The notes beneath the pieces were generated by a model, which searched no databases, was not told the origin of the DNA, and worked only from the letters and a program-made list of their open reading frames with translations. 64,000 bases of DNA, from contig MKST01000002.1 of assembly GCA_001897355.1 (NCBI GenBank), forward strand, positions 263,811 through 327,810, given 5' to 3'. The stretch comes from Solirubrobacterales bacterium 67-14. GTDB lineage: Bacteria > Actinomycetota > Thermoleophilia > Solirubrobacterales > 70-9. Every line of letters starts with the position of its first letter. Positions within the stretch are counted from its first letter, which is position 1. A program made the translations under genes and the position numbers. Shown in pieces: positions 29,509 to 38,049 of the stretch.

Positions 29509-31856
29509 GCGGCACCGACTCGTTCGACCCGGACCGCGGTGACCTTGAACACCGGCTGCTTCGACACCGGGTCCCAGGCGGTGACGGTCAGGTTGTTCGC
29601 GGTCCGGTCCGTTTCGCCTTCGCGGTCCCAGCTGCCGTAGTGGAACGGCAGGAAGACCTGGCCCGACCGGATCCCGTTGATCCTTGCGGGGGCGAAGACC
29701 TCGCCCCGCGGCGAGGAGACGCGCACCATGTCCCCTTCGCCGATCCGCAGGTCAGCGGCGTCGTCGGGGCCGATCTCGAGCCAGACGTCCGCTGCCGCAT
29801 CATTCAGCTGGGGGGCGCGGGCCGTCTTGGTCCGAGTGTGGAATTGATAGACGGTGCGCCCGGTGGTGAGCAGCAAGGGGTACTCCTCGGATGTCACCTC
29901 GGGCGAAGGCTCGTAGTCGGCCGCGTGCAGGAAAGCCCGGCCGGCCGGTTCCTTGGCCCGGTACTCCTCTTCGCTCTGCACCGCGCCGGTGGCGAGATCG
30001 TGCCCGAAGGTCTCCGCGTAGTCGGGATCGGTCGAGAAGACGCCATCGACGTAGAGCCGCTCGGTGCCTTCCGGGTTTTCCGCGTTGCATGGCCACTGGA
30101 TCGGCCCGTGCCGCAGGCGTTCGTAGCTCATGCCGCTGTAGTCGCAGGGCCGTCCTCGGGTGAACTCCTGCCACGCCTTGAAGGCACCTTCTGGATCGGA
30201 CCACTTGATCAGCGGATCCCCATCTCTGTCGCGAAAGTCCATGCGCCGCGCGTAGTCGAGGAAGATCTCGAGATCGGGACGGGCCTCGCCCGGCGGGTCG
30301 ACCGCCTTTTCGGACAGGTGGACCGTACGGTCGACGCTGGTGAACGTCCCGGTCTTCTCACCCCAGGTGGCCGCCGGCAGGACCAGGTCCGCATACTCGA
30401 CCGTCTCGTTCCGGAAGATGTCCTGGACCACCACGAAGAGGTCTTCTTTGGCCAGCGTCTTCCGTACCCGCGGCAGGTCGGGCAGGCTCACCGCCGGATT
30501 GGTCGCGCTGATCCAGAGCAGCTTGATCGAGCCCTGTTCCGCGTAGCGGAAGATCTTCATCGCGTGGGTCGGGGCAGCCCAGTGGGGGATCTTCGAAGCT
30601 TCCACGTTCCAGAGTTCGGCCAGCTCCTCGATGTGCTCCTTGTTCTCCCAGTTGCGAAGCGCCGGCAGGTCACCGTCGGCACCGGCCTCTCGGGCGTTCT
30701 GGGCGGTCGGCTGTCCGTTCATCTGGTAGAGCCCGCAACCCGGCCTGCCCAGCATTCCGCGCAGCAGGTGGATGTTGTTCACGCCGCAGGCCGCGGCCGT
30801 GGCCTGGTTCGATTGGTAGAAGCCCTGGAGGACGGTGGAAAGCAGATGCTCGGAGGTGCCGACCAACTCGGTCGCGGCCTCGATGTCGCGGGCGTCGATC
30901 CCGCAGATGCCGGCCACCTTGTCGGGGCCGTACGACTCGACGGTTGCCTCGAGTCGGTCGAAGCCCAGCGCGTGCGCCGCGATGTACTCCTCGTCGATCC
31001 AGCCATTCTTGATCAGCCCGCGCACCAGCCCGTTCATCAGGGCGACGTTGGTGCCGCTCTTGACCGCGAGGTGGATGTCCGCTTCACGGGCGACCGGGGT
31101 CGGCCGGGGATCGACCGCGAGCATGCGGGGCGGGTCGCTGCCCCTTCGCCGGTCGAGCATCCGCATCCAGAGCACGGTCTGGGTCTCGGCGACGTTGTGG
31201 CCGTAGAGGGCGATCGCGTCACAGTGGTCGACGTCCCCGTAGGAGCCGGGCTGGCCGTCAGCACCGAAGGAAGCCTTCAGCGAAGCGGCGGCGGTGGCGG
31301 TGCACAGGCGGGTGTTGCCGTCCATGTGGGGGGTTCCGATTCCCGCCTTGCCGATCACCCCGAGCGTGTAGTACGCCTCGAGGAAGAGCTGCCCGGAGGT
31401 GTAGAAGCCGAAGTGCCCCCAGCCGCCCGGTCCGGTTCCGAGCAGCTCCTTCGACCGCGCGACCAGGGTTTCCATCGCGGTCTTCCAGTCGCATTCGACC
31501 AGCTCCCCATCGCGGCGGATCAGAGGCCGGGTCAGGCGGTCACTGCTGTTGTTCGCCTGCCAGCCGAAGAGGTCCTTGGGGTCGACCCGGCCGTGGTTTA
31601 CGCGGTCATCTCGTCGTCCCCGCACCCCGGCGATGTGGCCGTCCTTGACCGCGATGTCCAGTCCGTCGCCATTCGAGTGGAGGATCGACGCGGTCTGAAC
31701 CCATCGGTCGACGTCTTCGGACCGGAGGTCGCCCTCGAGGAAAGTGTCGACCCGACGCGGCCAGGCCTCTCCCCTGTCGTAGGGGGTCCGTTCCCCCCAG
31801 GGATCGGCGATCCGGTCGACCATGGAGGGCCGGGTACCCGCGTCGACCCGGATCAA
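29505..31856 (-). CDS. Molybdopterin-dependent oxidoreductase (formate dehydrogenase/nitrate reductase-like large subunit)
   Basis: MGD-binding motifs (DGNTRLCTATAAASL, ATNPAVSLPDLPRVRKTL, LVLPAATWGEKTGTFTSVDRTV); C-terminal molydopterin dinucleotide-binding domain. Confidence 0.9.
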   Translation of the reverse strand: MIRVDAGTRPSMVDRIADPWGERTPYDRGEAWPRRVDTFLEGDLRSEDVDRWVQTASILHSNGDGLDIAVKDGHIAGVRGRRDDRVNHGRVDPKDLFGWQANNSSDRLTRPLIRRDGELVECDWKTAMETLVARSKELLGTGPGGWGHFGFYTSGQLFLEAYYTLGVIGKAGIGTPHMDGNTRLCTATAAASLKASFGADGQPGSYGDVDHCDAIALYGHNVAETQTVLWMRMLDRRRGSDPPRMLAVDPRPTPVAREADIHLAVKSGTNVALMNGLVRGLIKNGWIDEEYIAAHALGFDRLEATVESYGPDKVAGICGIDARDIEAATELVGTSEHLLSTVLQGFYQSNQATAAACGVNNIHLLRGMLGRPGCGLYQMNGQPTAQNAREAGADGDLPALRNWENKEHIEELAELWNVEASKIPHWAAPTHAMKIFRYAEQGSIKLLWISATNPAVSLPDLPRVRKTLAKEDLFVVVQDIFRNETVEYADLVLPAATWGEKTGTFTSVDRTVHLSEKAVDPPGEARPDLEIFLDYARRMDFRDRDGDPLIKWSDPEGAFKAWQEFTRGRPCDYSGMSYERLRHGPIQWPCNAENPEGTERLYVDGVFSTDPDYAETFGHDLATGAVQSEEEYRAKEPAGRAFLHAADYEPSPEVTSEEYPLLLTTGRTVYQFHTRTKTARAPQLNDAAADVWLEIGPDDAADLRIGEGDMVRVSSPRGEVFAPARINGIRSGQVFLPFHYGSWDREGETDRTANNLTVTAWDPVSKQPVFKVTAVRVERVGAA

Positions 31857-32085
31857 TCACCCCCTCCAGGCGCCGCCTCGACCTCTGGCTTCGCGACTCC
31901 GGCTGGGCGCCAACTTGCATACCGAACGATCCTCAGTTTTAGAAACGGCCCGACCTGGGTATGGTGGTGACAAACCCGGGTCAGGCACCGTGTTCAGGCA
32001 CAGTCCTCCCGAAACATAGGGAACACCGACCTCTTGCGGGCCTCAGGAGTCTCGTCCCCACTCGAACACCGAATGGAGAAAAGAC

Positions 32086-35000
32086 GTGACCGCAAGTTGG
32101 CAAGGGAACTTGTCTCGATATCTGGTCGCTGCGTTGATCGCGGCGATCGCCTCACTCGTATTCTGGACCGGCACGGCCTACGCGGCCAGCGGGCAGATCA
32201 GCATCGTCGGGACGAACTCGCCCCCGAGTTCGCCACCGCAGCTATCCGGTGCGCCGACCAACTACGTGATCAACTTCACCTGTTCGGCGACCGAGGTGGA
32301 GACCTGCGGCACCAACCCGACGGTCCGCATCCCGATCGACGTCACCTCATCGTTTCCGGGTACGCCCTCGCTCAGCGACTGGACCTTTGACGTCAACAGC
32401 GGCGGCACTCCCGGCCTGATCACCGGCTGGCACCTGGACACGGTGACCAACGAGATCGTGGTCGAACTGGACCCCGACGAGATCGACCCGGGTGACTCGA
32501 AGACCTTCAACCTCTCGGTCACCCCGCCGAACGGCTACACGCCGGACGGCACCACTTGGGAGATCCAGCCGACCTTCGAGTCGTCCACCATCCCCGAGAC
32601 CGAGGCGCCGGACCCGGCCCTGGGCGAGGCCCAGGCCACCGCGAACCTGGCGACCTCGAAGAACACCAACGACGGCGGCTCGGTCTACGTGGTCGGCAAC
32701 CAGGTGATCTACAACATCACCGCGAGCTGCAACCCCGGGTTCCCGCGCGGAAGCCTTTACCTGACCGAGGCCAAGCTGGTCGACACGCTGCCCCCCGGCG
32801 TGACCTTCATCAGTGCCAACCCGGCCCCCACTTCGGTTGCGGGCGGCACCCTGACCTGGGACTTCACCAACCCGGGCACCATGCCTCCCGGCTGCGTACC
32901 CGGTGCCGGTGGCACCTCCAACTACCAGGTGATCGTCGAGGTCCCGACTTCGGTCCCCGACGCCACCGTGCTCCACAACTCGGTGACCCTGAGCGGCAAG
33001 GCGGTCGGCAACCCCGACGACGAGCTCAGCTCCACCGCGGCCAAGGATGTGACCGCGATCAGCGAACCGCCGGCCAGCCCCGGCACTTTCCTCGGCAAGG
33101 GCTCGCAGGGTCCGCTGGAGATCGAGGGTGCCGGCTTCAAGGGCACCTATCCCGGCCACTGGATGCAGCCGTCCAGCTCCGCACCGGGCCAGAACCCGGG
33201 CGCCGCAGAAGGCCGGTACACGATGACCGTGACCTACCCGGCCTCGCGTGCCTTCCTGACCGACCTGGTCGACCCGATGCCGTGCCTGACCAACCAGACC
33301 GGCGTGCAGTACGACTCGCTGCCGGTGACCGGTGACGTGAACGGGTCCGGCTCGGCTCCGATCTGCGCCCAGCCGGCCTTCCATCCGACCGCGATCCGGG
33401 TCGCCTCGGCCAGCATGCCGCAGGCGGCCGCGGCCAGTTACACGATCCAGCTGATCCTCACCAACGGCTCGGTCGTGACCGTGCCGGTCGGGAGCATCAG
33501 CGGGACCAGCGCCTACTTCCCGGTGCCGCCCGCGAACGTCGGTCAGGTCACCGCTGTTCGGATCCCCCCGAACTCGAACCTGACCGATCGCACCATGACG
33601 ATCGACGTCTGGGGTTACGCCGACCCGTCGGTCGAGGCCGGTGAGATCCTCAACGACGTGGCCAAGGCCACTGCCTACCCGACCGACGACCCGAGCACGG
33701 CGGCCGGCAGCGGCCAGGACAACGATCGCCTCTACATCGAAGAGACCCAGCCTCAGCTGGCTGTCTTCAAGTCATTCGGCGGTTACCGGTCCGGTGCCGG
33801 CGGCACCACGCCGCTCAACATCGTCGGTGGCGTGACCATCCCGATCGGCTACACGCTGCCCGGCCCGGTGGTCCTCACCGACCTCCTGCCGGAGGACATG
33901 ACCTGGTCGAACCCACCTGGGAGCAGCACGGCGACCTTCACCCTCAGTCAGGGCGGGGTCAACGTCGGGCCGATCACCGGCGATGTCGAGTACATCACCA
34001 ACTACCAGGCCTCTGGCCGTGACCTCATCCGGATCAGCTTCGACCCGGCTGACTTCCCGACCACTCCGACCAGCGCTGGTTACTTCCGGCTGACGCCGCC
34101 TTCGAACCTGATCCTGGTCAGCGTGCCCCAGGAGGCGAGGGCGTACAACAACACCGCCCAGACGTTCATCTCCGGATCGGGGCAGAACACCAGCCCCGAA
34201 TGCGGCACCGCCTCGGGCACCAACGTCTCGGAGTTCGAGTCGGAGGACCCGCGGGATCTCGACGGGGACGGCGTCACCACCCAGAACCACTGCTCGTACG
34301 GGGCGACGCTCCAGGCGCAGGCGCTGCCGGGCGCGGCCTTCGGCCTCAGCAAGAAGGTCCAGGGCGAGCTCGACCCGTCGCCTCTCGGCGCCGGCCTGGT
34401 CGCCCAGACGACCAACGGCGGCACCGGTGAGTACACGCTGGTCTGGCGGAACACCGCGACCGACCCGCTGACCGACCCGGTGGTCTACGACATCCTGCCC
34501 CACGTGAACGACACCGGCGTCGACCAGGGGCAGTCCTCGACCCCCCGCGGCAGCGAGTTCGCGGTCATCTTCGACGAGATCAGCCATCTCGATCCCGGAG
34601 TGTCGGTCGAGTACTCGGATTCCTACAACCCGTGTCGTCCCGAGGTGTATCCGAGTGCGCCGGGATGCGTCAACGACTGGACCTCGACGCCAGACGATCC
34701 CGCCGACGTGAAGTCACTTCGATTCACATCGAGTGGGACGTACACGTCCGGCCAATCGTTCGAGATGCGTTTCAAGATTCACCTGCCGGTAGGCGAGGTG
34801 AACACGATCGCCTGGAACAGCTCGGCCTCGTCGGCCAAGGTCAACAACACCTACCTGTTGCCGGCCGAACCGCCGAAGGTCGGGATCACCGCCCCGATAA
34901 ACCCGGTCACCCCGACCCTCTCGACCCAGGTCTCCTCGGATGATCTGAAGCCGGGAGACGAGCTGTCCGACCAGATCACGGTCGGCGGCGCTGACGACAT

Positions 35001-36714
35001 CAACGGCACCGCCGACTGGACCCTGTACGGGCCGGTCGACGTCGGTGACGCCACCGACTGCGACGCCGTCGATTGGAACGGAGCCCCGGTCGCCGACCAG
35101 GGCAGCCTGCCGATCGCCGGCACGGGCAGCTACGACACCCCGACGACCACGCTCACCGATTACGGTTGCTATGGCTACGAGGTGACGATCAGCAGCCCGG
35201 GCTTCACCGATGACGTGACCAGCCCGGTCGGCAGCGCCAACGAGGTGGCGATCATTCCGCGGCTCGCGCCGACTCTCTCGACCCAGGTCTCCTCGGATGA
35301 CCTGAAGCCGGGAGACGAGCTGACCGACCAGATAACGGTCGCGGCTGCCGACCAAGTCGCCGGCACCGCCGACTGGACCCTTTACGGGCCGGTCGACGTC
35401 GGTGACGCCACCAATTGCGACGCGGCCGACTGGTCCGGTGCCGCGGTGGCCGACCAGGGCAGCCTGCCGATCACCGGCAACGGCAGCTACGAGACCGGCG
35501 CGACCACGCTCACCGAGATCGGTTGCTACGGCTACGAGGTGACGATCGACAGCCCCGGCTTCGGCAACCCGGTGACCAGCCCGGTCGGCAGCGCCAACGA
35601 GGTGGCGATCATCCGCCGCCTCACGCCGACCGTGAACACCAACATCTCGTCCGCCCGGATCACCCCGGGTGGCAACGTGACCGACAAGGTCACGGTCGGG
35701 GGCACCGAAGGGCGCCCCGGCGAGATCCAGTGGAGCCTGGTCGGTCCAGTCTCGATGGACGAGAACTGGACCTGCGACGCGGTCGATTGGACCGGCGCCC
35801 CGGTGGTCGATTCCGGCACCCTGCCGACCAATGGCGATGGCGACTACGACACCCCGGCCACGACGCTGCCCGATCAGGGTTGCTACGGCTACGTGGTGAC
35901 GGTAGGCGGCAACGCGATCGGTGGCAGCGCCAACAGTCCGGCCGGCAGCCCGAACGAGGTCGTACTCGTCCGGACCGATCCCGGCCATCTCACCGAGACC
36001 AAGCGGGCAGGCCGCAAGAACGTCCAGGTCGGCTCCAAGGTCAAGTACACGATCGTGGTGAAGAACGACGGTGCCGGTCCGGTGCCGGACGTGAAGATGG
36101 TCGACAAGCCGGCCAAGCCGATGAAGTTCGTCTCGGCCCATCCGAGCCAGGGAACCTGCAACGCGAAGTTCCCGCTCACCTGCAAGCTCGGCACGATCGA
36201 AGCGGGCCGCAAGGTGACCGTGACGGTGATCGCCGTGCCGCTGGTCGAGGGCAAGATCCCGAACACGGCGACCAGCTCGACTCCGGACCCGGAGGTACCG
36301 CCGGCGACCGACAAAGCGACGATCACGGGCAAGATTCAGCTCAAGATCGTGAAGACCGCCGGTCGCAGCAAGGTCCGGGCGGGACAGAGGATCAACTACC
36401 GGATCCGGGTGACCAACCCGACCGTCGCTACCGCCCACAACGTGAAGGTTTGCGACCGGCCGCCGGCCGGGCTGGAAGTGATCCGCACCCAGCCGAAGGC
36501 GAAGCTCGTGAACGGCGCCTGGTGCTGGCAGGTCAAGCGCCTCGGCCCGCACAGCTCGAAGACGATGAAGGCGATCGCCCGCACCCTGAAGGGCGCCAAG
36601 GGCCGGATCACCAACGTCGCCTGGGTTGAGGGTAAGGACATCATCCGGACCAAGAGCCATTCGGCGATCCGCGTGACCGGTGCCAAGCAGCGGCCAGGCG
36701 GAGTCACTGGTTGA
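32086..36714 (+). CDS. Large secreted DUF11/isopeptide-type repeat surface protein
   Basis: Signal peptide LVAALIAAIASLVFWTGTAYA; DUF11 motifs (VKYTIVVKNDGAGPVPDVKMVDK, INYRIRVTNPTVATAHNVKVCDRPPAGLE); tandem repeats. Confidence 0.88.
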   Translation: MTASWQGNLSRYLVAALIAAIASLVFWTGTAYAASGQISIVGTNSPPSSPPQLSGAPTNYVINFTCSATEVETCGTNPTVRIPIDVTSSFPGTPSLSDWTFDVNSGGTPGLITGWHLDTVTNEIVVELDPDEIDPGDSKTFNLSVTPPNGYTPDGTTWEIQPTFESSTIPETEAPDPALGEAQATANLATSKNTNDGGSVYVVGNQVIYNITASCNPGFPRGSLYLTEAKLVDTLPPGVTFISANPAPTSVAGGTLTWDFTNPGTMPPGCVPGAGGTSNYQVIVEVPTSVPDATVLHNSVTLSGKAVGNPDDELSSTAAKDVTAISEPPASPGTFLGKGSQGPLEIEGAGFKGTYPGHWMQPSSSAPGQNPGAAEGRYTMTVTYPASRAFLTDLVDPMPCLTNQTGVQYDSLPVTGDVNGSGSAPICAQPAFHPTAIRVASASMPQAAAASYTIQLILTNGSVVTVPVGSISGTSAYFPVPPANVGQVTAVRIPPNSNLTDRTMTIDVWGYADPSVEAGEILNDVAKATAYPTDDPSTAAGSGQDNDRLYIEETQPQLAVFKSFGGYRSGAGGTTPLNIVGGVTIPIGYTLPGPVVLTDLLPEDMTWSNPPGSSTATFTLSQGGVNVGPITGDVEYITNYQASGRDLIRISFDPADFPTTPTSAGYFRLTPPSNLILVSVPQEARAYNNTAQTFISGSGQNTSPECGTASGTNVSEFESEDPRDLDGDGVTTQNHCSYGATLQAQALPGAAFGLSKKVQGELDPSPLGAGLVAQTTNGGTGEYTLVWRNTATDPLTDPVVYDILPHVNDTGVDQGQSSTPRGSEFAVIFDEISHLDPGVSVEYSDSYNPCRPEVYPSAPGCVNDWTSTPDDPADVKSLRFTSSGTYTSGQSFEMRFKIHLPVGEVNTIAWNSSASSAKVNNTYLLPAEPPKVGITAPINPVTPTLSTQVSSDDLKPGDELSDQITVGGADDINGTADWTLYGPVDVGDATDCDAVDWNGAPVADQGSLPIAGTGSYDTPTTTLTDYGCYGYEVTISSPGFTDDVTSPVGSANEVAIIPRLAPTLSTQVSSDDLKPGDELTDQITVAAADQVAGTADWTLYGPVDVGDATNCDAADWSGAAVADQGSLPITGNGSYETGATTLTEIGCYGYEVTIDSPGFGNPVTSPVGSANEVAIIRRLTPTVNTNISSARITPGGNVTDKVTVGGTEGRPGEIQWSLVGPVSMDENWTCDAVDWTGAPVVDSGTLPTNGDGDYDTPATTLPDQGCYGYVVTVGGNAIGGSANSPAGSPNEVVLVRTDPGHLTETKRAGRKNVQVGSKVKYTIVVKNDGAGPVPDVKMVDKPAKPMKFVSAHPSQGTCNAKFPLTCKLGTIEAGRKVTVTVIAVPLVEGKIPNTATSSTPDPEVPPATDKATITGKIQLKIVKTAGRSKVRAGQRINYRIRVTNPTVATAHNVKVCDRPPAGLEVIRTQPKAKLVNGAWCWQVKRLGPHSSKTMKAIARTLKGAKGRITNVAWVEGKDIIRTKSHSAIRVTGAKQRPGGVTG
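34913..35985 (+). repeat. Three tandem ~357-bp (119-aa) repeats within the DUF11 protein gene
   Basis: CCGACCCTCTCGACCCAGGTCTCCTCGGATGA at 34913 and an equivalent at ~35270; diverged third copy at ~35627. Confidence 0.85.
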
Positions 36715-37460
36715 CCTGGCGGCGGGCGAAAACGCTCGCCCTCGGACTCGTACTCGCCGCGGGAGTCGCGGCGAGTACGGGTTCCGTCTCGGCAGCACCC
36801 TCGACCACCGGGCAGAAGCTGACTGCGCCTTCCCGCAAGGGTGGTTCGTATTCGGCCCGTCTGGTCGCCCCGGCCCGGGCCACCGGCCGGCCGGGCAGCG
36901 GCCCGGTGCGGGCCCGGCTCGGCACCTCGACCACCTGGTCACATCATCCCCAGGCGCTGCTGGTCCTTGAATCGCGGACGGTCAAAGGCCGCGACTGGCT
37001 CAAGGTGCTGCTGCCGGTCCGGCCCTCCGGATCCTTCGGCTGGATCCCGCGCAACCGCGTGGTGCTCCGTCACAGCAACCTCTGGGTCGAGATCCGCAAG
37101 AAGAACCGCTGGCTGCTCGCCTTCTGGAACGGTCGGCGGATTCGCCGGTACCGGATCGTGATCGGCACCAGGGCCACCCCGACCCCGGCCGGCTTGGCCG
37201 CCATCTACGAACGAAACCGGCAGCCGGATCCGGAGGAGTTTCTCGGCCCGTGGTCGCTTCCCCTGACCGCCTTCTCACCAACCCTGAAGAGTTTCGGCGG
37301 CGGGCCGGGCCGAGTGGCGATCCACGGCCGCGGCGGTGAGAGCTACCTCGACCCGTTGGGCAGCGCCGCTTCCCACGGCTGCATCCGGGTCTCCAACCGG
37401 GGCGTCCGCTGGCTGGCCCTCCACGCCGGCCCCGGCACCCCGGTCATGATCCGCAACTGA
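36711..37460 (+). CDS. L,D-transpeptidase (YkuD) with signal peptide
   Basis: AIHGRGGESYLDPLGSAASHGCIRVSN catalytic motif. Confidence 0.9.
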   Translation: MTWRRAKTLALGLVLAAGVAASTGSVSAAPSTTGQKLTAPSRKGGSYSARLVAPARATGRPGSGPVRARLGTSTTWSHHPQALLVLESRTVKGRDWLKVLLPVRPSGSFGWIPRNRVVLRHSNLWVEIRKKNRWLLAFWNGRRIRRYRIVIGTRATPTPAGLAAIYERNRQPDPEEFLGPWSLPLTAFSPTLKSFGGGPGRVAIHGRGGESYLDPLGSAASHGCIRVSNRGVRWLALHAGPGTPVMIRN

Positions 37461-37527
37461 CCCAGGCGAGACTGGCTAGGTTCAAGTTGCTAGGGAATAG
37501 CACCTGCAAATCGAACCTAGCGCCCTT

Positions 37528-37869
37528 CTATCCGGCCGGGGCGCCACCGAAGCCGATCTCGTTTCCTTCCGGGTCGCGGAAGATCGCCTTGCGTACCCCG
37601 TTGCCGTAGGTCTCGACCTCATCCGGCTCGAGCCCCCGGCGGCGGATCTCCTCCAGCTTCCCCTCGAAGTCATCGAGGAAGACGGTCGCGATCGCGGAGC
37701 CGGCGCGGTCCGGGTCTTCGACCAGGTAGACGGACCGGTTCTCGGCCAGTTCCCACACGGCCTCCCTGTCGTGAGGAACGAAGCTCACCTCGCCGAGCAA
37801 CTGCTCCCACCAGGACCGCGCGGCGGCGAAATCCTTGACCGGGTTGCCGGCGAACATTGCGAGTGCCAT
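37528..37869 (-). CDS. VOC/glyoxalase superfamily protein
   Basis: Short VOC-like betabetabetaalpha pattern, MALAMFAGNPVKDFAAARSWWEQLLG...FRDPEGNEIGFG. Confidence 0.85.
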   Translation of the reverse strand: MALAMFAGNPVKDFAAARSWWEQLLGEVSFVPHDREAVWELAENRSVYLVEDPDRAGSAIATVFLDDFEGKLEEIRRRGLEPDEVETYGNGVRKAIFRDPEGNEIGFGGAPAG

Positions 37870-38049
37870 GACCTCACCGTACCGGGGTCAGCGGATCACT
37901 CCCACCCGAAGGTTTCTCGCGCTGGGGCCGCCGTTCCAGAGCCTGTGTAACCCCCGGCGATGCGTGGTAAGAATTGATGAACCCAATGTTCATGGTGGCC
38001 TGACGGGCAGGGAGGGTTATCAGCCGACGATCGGAGGAGGACCGAGACG

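Noticed and set aside
29640-31970. 776-aa ORF antisense to the molybdopterin oxidoreductase
   Set aside because: Shadow ORF; opposite frame encodes a clear enzyme
34714-36942. 742-aa minus-strand ORF
   Set aside because: Antisense shadow of the DUF11 repeat gene
37475-37521. 9-bp inverted repeat GCTAGGTTC...GAACCTAGC between the YkuD and VOC genes
   Set aside because: Short arms, no T-run and no other context; probably chance or a weak convergent terminator
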